The notes under the pieces were generated by a model. That model did no database searches, was not told the origin of the DNA, and saw only the letters and a list, made by a program, of their open reading frames with translations. Positions 57,762 through 64,000 of a stretch of 64,000 nt of DNA are shown piece after piece. The stretch is from assembly GCA_047974625.1 (NCBI GenBank), contig JBKECK010000114.1, positions 1-64,000 on the forward strand, given 5' to 3'. A program made the position numbers and the translations under genes. Source of the stretch: CADEDH01 sp047974625. Lineage in GTDB: Bacteria; Actinomycetota; Acidimicrobiia; Acidimicrobiales; SZUA-35. Positions within the stretch are counted from its first letter, which is position 1. Each line of letters begins with the position of its first letter.

Positions 57762-59273
57762 ATGGCGGTGATCAAGATCGTCGGCATCGAGACCGAGTTC
57801 GGGATCATGGTCCGGGGCACCCCGGACTGGAATCCCGTCTCGGCCTCGTCGCTGCTCATCAACGCCTACGTCGGCACCGACGTGGGCAGCGTGGACGACC
57901 GGGCGGTCCCGATCGCCTGGGACTTCATCGACGAGATGCCGGGCGCCGATGCACGCGACGTGCTCCCCCCCGAGTTCGCCATCCCCCCGGAGATGGAGAC
58001 CCATCTGGTCAACGCCGTGCTGACCAACGGCGCCCGGTATTACGTCGACCACGCCCATCCGGAACTGTCCACCCCCGAGTGTCGGGACGCCCTCTCGGTG
58101 GTCAAGTTCGACCGAGCGGCGGAGCTCATCCTCATCGAGTCGATGGTGGCCGCCGCCGAAGCCCTGCCCCCCGGGCAGGAGATCGTCATCTACAAGGACA
58201 ACACCGACCGCAAGGGCAACGCCTACGGCTGCCATGAGAACTACCTGCTGGACCGGACCCTCCCGTTCGGTCAGATCGTCACGGCCGCCACCACCCATTT
58301 CGTGACCCGGCAGATCTTCACCGGATCCGGCAAGGTGGGCAGCGAGCTGCCCGGCGTCGGCCGGGGCGACGTCCCCTACCAGCTCACCCAGCGGGCCGAG
58401 CACTTCGAGGAAGAGGTCGGGCTCGAAACCACCCTGAAACGCCCCATCGTCAACACCCGAGACGAACCGCACGCCGACAGCCAGAAGTACCGGCGCCTCC
58501 ACGTCATCGTCGGCGACGCCAACATGGCCCAGGTGGCCACCCTGCTCAAGGTGGGCACCAGTGCCATCGTGTTCGCCATGCTCGAGGACGGGATGCTCGA
58601 CGGTTCCCTGGCCATCGACAGTCCCGTGCCGACGATGCACCAGGTCAGCCACGACCTCACCCTGGCCCGGCCGGTACGCCTGGCCGACGGTCGCCGAATG
58701 ACCCCCCTAGAGGTGCAGTGGGAGCTGCGCGACCTGGCCGGCCGGTGGGCAGACCGCTTCGGTCTGGACTCGGTCGGCGAGGACTGCGGCAAGCTCGTGC
58801 TGGAGCGCTGGGAAGAGGTGTTGACCGGTCTCGAGGCCGACCCGATGAGCGTGGCCGGCCAGGTCGACTGGGTGGCCAAGAAGCGAATTCTCGAAGGCTT
58901 CATGGAACGGCACGGTTGCGATTGGACCGATCCCCGTCTCAACGCCCTCGACCTCCAGTACCACGATCTGCGACCGACCAAGTCGTTGGCCGCCCGCGCC
59001 GGGCTGGAGAGGGTGGTCAACGACGAGGACGCCCTGGTGGCGGTGACCGAGCCCCCTACCGATACCCGGGCCTACTTCCGGGGTAAGTGCCTGCAACGCT
59101 TCGCCTCGCAGGTGGTGGCGGCCAACTGGGACTCCATCGTGTTCGACGTGGGCGAGGACCCGCTCCGCCGGGTTCCCATGCTGGAGCCGAGTCGGGGTAC
59201 CGTCGACCATGTAGGCGCTCTGCTGGACGAGTCGGAAACCGTCATGGATCTGCTCGAACGGCTCGGCGCATGA
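57762..59273 (+). CDS. dop: Dop, Pup deamidase/depupylase
   Basis: This 503-aa protein has the glutamine-synthetase-like fold shared with PafA. It opens VGIETEFGIMV, with the Glu ligands for Mg-ATP, and has HAHPELSTPECRDA, YKDNTDRKGNAYGCHENYL and IVNTRDEPHAD. The loop after the first strand region is longer than in PafA, a known Dop feature. It converts the C-terminal Gln of Pup to Glu and removes Pup from proteins. The window's Pup ends in Gln, so Dop is needed here. Confidence 0.95.
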   Translation: MAVIKIVGIETEFGIMVRGTPDWNPVSASSLLINAYVGTDVGSVDDRAVPIAWDFIDEMPGADARDVLPPEFAIPPEMETHLVNAVLTNGARYYVDHAHPELSTPECRDALSVVKFDRAAELILIESMVAAAEALPPGQEIVIYKDNTDRKGNAYGCHENYLLDRTLPFGQIVTAATTHFVTRQIFTGSGKVGSELPGVGRGDVPYQLTQRAEHFEEEVGLETTLKRPIVNTRDEPHADSQKYRRLHVIVGDANMAQVATLLKVGTSAIVFAMLEDGMLDGSLAIDSPVPTMHQVSHDLTLARPVRLADGRRMTPLEVQWELRDLAGRWADRFGLDSVGEDCGKLVLERWEEVLTGLEADPMSVAGQVDWVAKKRILEGFMERHGCDWTDPRLNALDLQYHDLRPTKSLAARAGLERVVNDEDALVAVTEPPTDTRAYFRGKCLQRFASQVVAANWDSIVFDVGEDPLRRVPMLEPSRGTVDHVGALLDESETVMDLLERLGA

Positions 59274-59438
59274 CCTGACCCGAACCGGGTCCCCCTCGCG
59301 GCCACCGTCGGCCGCCCGTCCTACGACCGTCCGAACCAACCCACCGTCAGACCCGACGACGTGACAACGAACGGTCTTCCCATCCCGGCCGACCATGGTT
59401 GATCGGTCTACCATTCCCATTCGTCATAGGAGGCAGTG

Positions 59439-59633
59439 ATGGCTGAGCGGGAACAAGTACGCAAAAACTCCCCCCGACCGACAGAAGAGGTCGAGGACCA
59501 GACACCGGCATCCAGCGAACAAGGCGAGGCCCTCAAGGCCGAGCTGGACGATCTGCTGGACGAGATCGACGAGGTACTCGAGACCAACGCCGAGGATTTC
59601 GTCAAGAGCTACATCCAGAAGGGCGGGCAGTGA
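59439..59633 (+). CDS. pup: Prokaryotic ubiquitin-like protein Pup
   Basis: This 64-aa protein is largely disordered and acidic, with a central helix (ALKAELDDLLDEIDEVLE) that binds ARC and a C-terminus YIQKGGQ. The last Gln must be deamidated by Dop before PafA can join it to substrate lysines. ATG 59439 is preferred over the GTG three bases upstream because AGGAGG (59428-59433) is at normal spacing. It lies between dop and prcB; a hairpin follows the stop. Confidence 0.96.
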   Translation: MAEREQVRKNSPRPTEEVEDQTPASSEQGEALKAELDDLLDEIDEVLETNAEDFVKSYIQKGGQ

Positions 59634-59645
59634 TCGCTCTGACGC

Positions 59646-59674
59646 GGTCGGGTCGGTGAAGAACCGGCCCGACC
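59646..59674 (+). terminator. Hairpin between pup and prcB
   Basis: A 12-bp stem (59646-59657 with 59663-59674, one G-T pair) around a 5-base loop starts 12 bases after the pup stop. It may terminate part of the transcripts or protect the pup mRNA. No T-run follows. Confidence 0.5.
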
Positions 59675-59755
59675 TGGTCGGGGTTGGCACCGGGTCCCTG
59701 GCGGCGAAGTCCGACCAGGATGCGATCCAGGCCAACCCCGACCAGGCGCGCCCGC

Positions 59756-59771
59756 TAGGCTGCGGAGCGCT
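59756..59771 (+). promoter_or_regulatory. Possible prcB promoter with very short leader
   Basis: TAGGCT (59756-59761) lies ten bases before the prcB ATG, so transcription would begin about four bases upstream. The hexamer equals the leaderless boxes elsewhere. With the pup hairpin it suggests that prcBA has its own promoter. Confidence 0.45.
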
Positions 59772-60617
59772 ATGACGCTTCCCAGCTTTTCCCCGGGCGA
59801 CGATCCCGGGCCGAGCTTCAGTGGGCTGCTGGCCAAACTCGGGCAGCACCACGGGCTCGATCTCACGACCTCAGCCGAAGGGCTCGACATCCCCCACGGC
59901 ACCACCGTGGTGGCCGCCCGGTTCGCCGGAGGGGTGGTGATCGCCGGCGACCGGCGAGCCACGTCCGGCAACCTGATCAGCCACCGGACCATGCGCAAGG
60001 TGTTCGCCGCGGACCGGTGGTCGGCGGTGGCCATCGCCGGTGCGGCCGGGCCCGCCCTGGACATGGTCAAGATGTTCCAGCTCCAGCTGCAGCATTACGA
60101 GAAGGTGGAGGGCCGGGCCCTGTCCATCGAGGGAAAGGCCAACCAGCTGTCCCAGATGCTGAAGGCCAACCTGCCCGCGGCCATGCAGGGCCTGGTGGTG
60201 GTGCCCATCTTCGCCGGCTACGACCGCCGCCGGGGTTTCGGCCGGCTGTACGCCTACGACGTCACCGGTGGTCGCTACGAGGAGGCCGCCTACGTCGCCT
60301 CGGGCTCGGGCAGCCTGTTCGCCCGCACGGTGATCAAGCTGGGTCACGACGTCACCATGGGCGAGACCGATGCCCTGGATCTGCTGATTCGGGCCCTGTT
60401 CAACGCCGCCGACGACGATTCGGCCACCGGGGGGCCGGATTCCATGCGGGGCGTCTACCCCACGGTGGCGGTGATCACCTCGGAGGGGTACCGCGACGTT
60501 CCCGACGAGGACGTCGCCGCCCGGTTCGAGGCCCTGATCGGGTCCCTGGTCGAGACCGGAGCCGGTCGCGATCCCGCCCCCGAGGGTGACCCCGGTGATG
60601 AGGAGGCCACGGCATGA
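59772..60617 (+). CDS. prcB: 20S proteasome beta subunit
   Basis: This 281-aa protein has a propeptide of 43 residues and then TTVVAARFAGGVVIAGDRRAT, where Thr44 becomes the catalytic N-terminal nucleophile after cleavage at HG-TT. The Asp/Lys/Ser network residues (GDRRAT and RKVF) are present. The C-terminus is an acidic tail. Seven beta subunits form each inner ring. Its stop overlaps the prcA start (ATGA). Confidence 0.95.
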   Translation: MTLPSFSPGDDPGPSFSGLLAKLGQHHGLDLTTSAEGLDIPHGTTVVAARFAGGVVIAGDRRATSGNLISHRTMRKVFAADRWSAVAIAGAAGPALDMVKMFQLQLQHYEKVEGRALSIEGKANQLSQMLKANLPAAMQGLVVVPIFAGYDRRRGFGRLYAYDVTGGRYEEAAYVASGSGSLFARTVIKLGHDVTMGETDALDLLIRALFNAADDDSATGGPDSMRGVYPTVAVITSEGYRDVPDEDVAARFEALIGSLVETGAGRDPAPEGDPGDEEATA

Positions 60618-61291
60618 ACATGCCGTTCTACGTAGCGCCCGAGCAGTTGATGAAGGACCGGGCCGACTTCGCTCAGAAGGGCATCGCCCGGGGCCGCAGC
60701 CTGGTGGCCGTCGGGTTCGACGGTGGCATCCTGCTATGCGCCCACAACCCGTCCCGCAATCTCCGCAAGATCTCCGAGATTTACGACCGGATCGGGTTCG
60801 CCGGCGTCGGCCGCTACAACGAGTACGACCAGCTCCGCATCGCGGGGATCCGGCACGCCGACATCAAGGGCTTCACCTATAGCCGGGACGATGTCGACTC
60901 CCAGGCCCTGGCCAACCAGTACGCCCAGATGCTGGGCCAGATTTTCACCCACGAGACCAAGCCGCTCGAGGTCGAGATCCTTGTGGCCGCGGTCGGCTAC
61001 CACCCCGAGGGGGACCGCCTGTTCCACATCCGGTTCGACGGCTCGGTCACCGACGAGGACCGCTACGCGGTGCTCGGGGGTGAGGCCGACTCGATCCGGG
61101 AACGCCTGTCGGGTTCGATCGACCAGGTGGGCGACGAGGCCTCCGCCCTCCGGGTGGCCGTCGGCGCGCTGGCCGGTGAGGAGAACTCCCTCACCGCCGA
61201 GGAGCTGGAGGTGGCCGTCCTCCAACGGCTACCTGACGGCCGCTGCTTCCATCGTCTCGACCGCGACGACCTGGCCCAGCGCCTCGCTTGA
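60614..61291 (+). CDS. prcA: 20S proteasome alpha subunit
   Basis: This 225-aa alpha subunit begins MNMPFYVAPEQLMKDRADFAQKGIARGRSLVAVG (noted by its ends MNMPFYVAPEQ and SLVAVG), the gate-forming N-terminus of actinobacterial PrcA, followed by the usual FDGGILL and YDRIGFAGVGRYNEYDQL. It has no catalytic Thr, as expected. Seven copies form each outer ring where ARC docks. It is translationally coupled to prcB. Confidence 0.95.
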   Translation: MNMPFYVAPEQLMKDRADFAQKGIARGRSLVAVGFDGGILLCAHNPSRNLRKISEIYDRIGFAGVGRYNEYDQLRIAGIRHADIKGFTYSRDDVDSQALANQYAQMLGQIFTHETKPLEVEILVAAVGYHPEGDRLFHIRFDGSVTDEDRYAVLGGEADSIRERLSGSIDQVGDEASALRVAVGALAGEENSLTAEELEVAVLQRLPDGRCFHRLDRDDLAQRLA

Positions 61292-61407
61292 CCCCGACGC
61301 ACCCCGGCTCTCCACTCGGTCCGGGCCCCGGCCGGGGTGGGGTCGGCGGAGTCGTGCCGACGCCGGATGAGGGGGCGCATGGTTCTCGTGGTTGGCCGTA
61401 CGCCGAC

Positions 61408-61419
61408 TAGGTTGGGCTT
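61408..61419 (+). promoter_or_regulatory. Leaderless -10 box for pafA
   Basis: TAGGTT (61408-61413), six bases, then the GTG start at 61420. Same hexamer and spacing as at 48383. Confidence 0.55.
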
Positions 61420-62781
61420 GTGCTAACCCGTCGTATCTATGGCATCGAGACCGAGTACGGCGTCACCTGCACCCTGCGGGGTCAGCGCCGGCTCAGCCCG
61501 GATGAGGTGGCCCGCTATCTGTTCCGGCGGGTGGTGTCATGGGGTCGATCGAGCAACGTGTTCTTGGTCAACGGGGCGCGGCTCTACCTCGATGTCGGTT
61601 CACACCCGGAGAACGCCACGGCCGAGTGTGACTCCATCGACGATGTCGTGGTGCACGACAAGGCGGGGGAGCGGATCCTCGAGCAGCTGCTGGGCTCGGC
61701 CGAGGAGCGCCTGGCCGACGAGGGCATCCGCGGCACCATCCACCTGTTCAAGAACAACACTGACTCCGCCGGCAACTCCTACGGCTGTCACGAGAACTAC
61801 CTGACGTCGCGGTCCGACGATCTCAGCCACTACGCCGAGGTACTGATCCCGTTCCTGGTCAGCCGCCAGATCTACGCCGGGGCCGGCAAAGTCCTGCAGA
61901 CGGCTCGGGGCTCGATGTTCGCCCTCAGCCAGCGGGCCGAGCACATCTGGGAGGGGGTGTCATCGGCCACCACCCGCTCCCGGCCCATCATCAACACCCG
62001 AGACGAGCCCCACGCCGACGCCGAGCACTTCCGTCGCCTCCACGTGATCGTGGGCGACTCCAACCTGAGCGAGTACACCACCTTCCTCAAGATGGGCTCG
62101 ATGGCGGTCCTGCTGCGCATGGTCGAGGACCCGTCCTGTGTGTTGCGGGACATGACCCTGGAGAACCCGATCCGGGCCATCCGGGAGATCAGCCACGACC
62201 TCACCCTGGAGCGCAAGGTCCGCCTGGCCAACGGGCGGGAGGCGTCGGCCCACGAGATCCAGTCCGAGTACCTGATGCGGGCCCTGCGCTATGCCGAGAC
62301 GAAGGGCTTCCCCGACGACGAGATGCGGGCTCTGCGGATGTGGGAGCACGTCATGACCCAGCTGGAGTGCGATCCCTTCCGCCTCGGCCGGGAGCTCGAC
62401 TGGGTTATCAAGTACAACCTGATCGAGGCGTACCGGGCCAAGCACGGCCTGTCGCTCGGGAATGCCCGGGTGGCCCTGCTCGACCTCCAGTATCACGACG
62501 TCCGCCGGGATACCGGCCTCTACTACAAGCTCCAGGAGCGGGGCCGAGTGGAGCGTACTCTGACCGACGACCAGATGAACGACGCCGTCAACATCCCGCC
62601 CCAGACCACCCGGGCCAAGCTGAGGGGCGACTTCATCCGGCGGGCCAAGGAACGCAAGCGGGACTACACCGTCGACTGGGTCCACCTGAAACTCAACGAC
62701 CAGGCCCAGCGCACGGTCCTGTGCAAGGATCCGTTCCGCTCCAGCGACGAACGGGTGGCCAAGCTCATCGCTAGCCTCTAG
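61420..62781 (+). CDS. pafA: Pup ligase PafA
   Basis: This 453-aa protein starts with RRIYGIETEYGVTC, the metal-binding start of the carboxylate-amine ligase fold, and shares FKNNTDSAGNSYGCHENYL and IINTRDEPHADAEH with Dop but lacks the Dop-specific loop. It activates the C-terminal Glu of Pup with ATP and links it to protein lysines. It has its own leaderless-type promoter and is followed by the pafBC regulator genes. Confidence 0.95.
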   Translation: MLTRRIYGIETEYGVTCTLRGQRRLSPDEVARYLFRRVVSWGRSSNVFLVNGARLYLDVGSHPENATAECDSIDDVVVHDKAGERILEQLLGSAEERLADEGIRGTIHLFKNNTDSAGNSYGCHENYLTSRSDDLSHYAEVLIPFLVSRQIYAGAGKVLQTARGSMFALSQRAEHIWEGVSSATTRSRPIINTRDEPHADAEHFRRLHVIVGDSNLSEYTTFLKMGSMAVLLRMVEDPSCVLRDMTLENPIRAIREISHDLTLERKVRLANGREASAHEIQSEYLMRALRYAETKGFPDDEMRALRMWEHVMTQLECDPFRLGRELDWVIKYNLIEAYRAKHGLSLGNARVALLDLQYHDVRRDTGLYYKLQERGRVERTLTDDQMNDAVNIPPQTTRAKLRGDFIRRAKERKRDYTVDWVHLKLNDQAQRTVLCKDPFRSSDERVAKLIASL

Positions 62782-62864
62782 CTCGGCCCGGGCCCCCGGA
62801 GGGCCGACGCCCGGTACCTTAGGCGGCGAGACGTCACCAGCGGATCATCGGGCAGGAGGCCGCG

Positions 62865-63809
62865 TTGAGTAAACTCGAACGGCTGCTGAACCTCACCGCG
62901 GTCCTGTTGGACACCCGTCGTCCCCTCAGCGCCGAGGAACTCCGGCGCCGGGTCGAGGGTTACCCCCCGCCCGGGGTGGCGTTCCACCGCACCTTCGAGC
63001 GGGACAAGGACGATCTGCGGGTGCTCGGCATCCCCTTGCGGGTGGAACGGGTGCCGGGAACCGACCCGGCGGTCGACGGGTACCGGATCGACCCCGACGA
63101 GTACTACCTGCCCGACCCCGGGCTGGAACCCGACGAACTGGCCGCTCTCCACCTCGCCTCCCTGTCGGTCCGGACCGACTCCCTAGCCGAGCCGACCGAA
63201 GCCCTGTGGAAGCTCGGGGGTGGGGGTACCCCGCGCCCCGACGGGATCGACCGGTCCCTGGCCATCGTGGCCGCCGATCCGGCCCTCGTGCCCCTGTTCC
63301 AGGCCGTCGTCGACGGCCGGTCGGTCGGCTTCCGCTACAAGGCCGAGGACCGCGCCGTGGATCCCTGGCGACTCGACTACCACCGGGGACGCTGGTACCT
63401 CACCGGTTACGACCACGCCCGGAACGAGGAGCGCAACTTCCGGTTGGACCGCATCGAGAGCGACGTCGCCACCGGTGGACCCCGGACTCAGGAGCCTCCG
63501 GTGCGGTTGGCCGGCGGGCCGCGGTCGCCGTGGGAGCTCGGAGCCGACGAGCCGACCATGGCCGAGCTGGTGGTCGACGCCGACCATGTGGCCTCGGCGG
63601 CCGCCCAGCTCGGACCGGACGTCGAACGGCTGGACGGGGCGGACGGCTCGGCCCGGTTCGTGGTCCCCGTAGTCAACTTTGACGGCTTTCGGACCTTCCT
63701 GTTCGGCCTGCTCGACCACGCCGAACTGGTGGCTCCGGCCGACTGGCGTGACGACGTGGTCGCCTGGTTGGAACAGATCGCCTCGGTCCGCCCCGGGGCG
63801 GCCCCGTGA
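62865..63809 (+). CDS. pafB: WYL-domain regulator PafB
   Basis: This 314-aa protein has a winged helix-turn-helix start (KLERLLNLTAVLLDTRRPLS, LRRRVEGYP) and a WYL domain (VGFRYKAEDRAVDPWRLDYHRGRWYLTGYD; ends quoted are VGFRY and WYLTGYD) followed by a WCX region. PafB and PafC form the activator of the mycobacterial DNA-damage response. The TTG at 62865 is chosen for the AGGAGG site nine bases upstream. Its stop overlaps the next gene's GTG. Confidence 0.9.
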   Translation: MSKLERLLNLTAVLLDTRRPLSAEELRRRVEGYPPPGVAFHRTFERDKDDLRVLGIPLRVERVPGTDPAVDGYRIDPDEYYLPDPGLEPDELAALHLASLSVRTDSLAEPTEALWKLGGGGTPRPDGIDRSLAIVAADPALVPLFQAVVDGRSVGFRYKAEDRAVDPWRLDYHRGRWYLTGYDHARNEERNFRLDRIESDVATGGPRTQEPPVRLAGGPRSPWELGADEPTMAELVVDADHVASAAAQLGPDVERLDGADGSARFVVPVVNFDGFRTFLFGLLDHAELVAPADWRDDVVAWLEQIASVRPGAAP

Positions 63810-64000
63810 ACCGCCGGATCGCCGCTCCGGAACGGATGCGGCGGGTGCTGGCCGTGGTGCCGTGGATCGTGGCCAATCCGGGGCACACCGTGGAGGAGAT
63901 CGCGGCCCGGTTCGGGCTCGGCCCGGCCGAGCTCCTCGACGACCTCAATGTCGTCTACCTGGTCGGCCTTCCGCCCTATTCGCCCGACGCCCTGATCGAC
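63806..64000 (+). CDS. pafC: PafC, N-terminal part (cut by window end)
   Basis: The first 65 residues are visible: RMRRVLAVVPWIVANPG, then VEEIAARFGLGPAELLDDLNVVYLVGLPPYSPD. This is the winged helix-turn-helix start of PafC, the partner of PafB. The GTG overlaps the pafB stop by four bases. The WYL domain would lie beyond the window. Confidence 0.85.
   Translation, partial: MNRRIAAPERMRRVLAVVPWIVANPGHTVEEIAARFGLGPAELLDDLNVVYLVGLPPYSPDALID

Noticed and set aside
57102..58652. Minus-strand open frame of 516 codons across arc and dop
   Set aside because: Antisense to two strongly supported genes and spans their junction; composition is that of a shadow frame.

Overview
The window is high-GC actinobacterial chromosome. 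The right end carries a complete Pup-proteasome locus (ARC/Mpa ATPase, Dop, Pup, PrcB, PrcA, PafA, PafB and the start of PafC). A gcvH / GarA-like FHA / bifunctional nuclease / MerR block resembles the mycobacterial Rv1826-Rv1830 neighbourhood. Together with a split cytochrome b operon and a ba3-type oxidase, this fits a deep-branching actinobacterium (Acidimicrobiia-like is my inference). Many genes appear to be transcribed without a leader: a TANNNT box ends 6-7 bases before the start codon.

Layout. 1-2.8 kb is a decayed mobile-element edge: a hypothetical gene, a frameshifted phage terminase small-subunit-like gene, a mazEF pair, a vapBC pair and a tRNA T-arm-like hairpin. 3-19.9 kb is a catabolic island: two Rieske oxygenase alpha/beta pairs, a third Rieske oxygenase, a class III (LigB-type) extradiol dioxygenase, two SDRs, two amidohydrolases, a zinc alcohol dehydrogenase, an acyl-CoA dehydrogenase and two TetR regulators, consistent with oxidation and cleavage of an aromatic or other cyclic compound. 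20-32.8 kb is a respiratory island made of two divergent operons. The leftward one encodes a TM-anchored cytochrome c, an NAD(P)H-type FAD/4Fe-4S oxidoreductase, a split cytochrome b (b6 plus subunit IV), a Rieske protein and a second cytochrome c. The rightward one encodes oxidase subunits IIa, II and I, then a 787-aa protein fusing cytochrome b, two 4Fe-4S clusters, an FlpD/MvhD-like domain and cytochrome c; two SCO proteins and a PCuAC copper chaperone follow. 33-47.4 kb is mixed: a Baeyer-Villiger-type monooxygenase, two lipoprotein/membrane proteins, an enolase-superfamily enzyme, an MFS exporter with its TetR, a nitroreductase, a large unknown membrane protein, an SRAP/YedK protein, a DUF2079 protein and a CDP-alcohol phosphatidyltransferase. 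47.4-55.6 kb holds gcvH, garA-like, bifunctional nuclease, aminoglycoside-phosphotransferase-like, MerR, GGDEF, histidine phosphatase and prolyl oligopeptidase genes. 56-64 kb is the proteasome locus.

How it works together. The catabolic genes would feed reducing equivalents into the respiratory island. A shared CTAA-N6-TTAG element lies upstream of a Rieske oxygenase (16.5 kb), an amidohydrolase (18.6 kb) and, in variant form, the Baeyer-Villiger monooxygenase (33 kb); with the TetR gene at 17.75 kb this looks like one small regulon. A recurrent oddity is short tandem repeats (15-33 bp units). Those inside genes all have unit lengths divisible by three, and several insert low-complexity loops into otherwise conserved enzymes.
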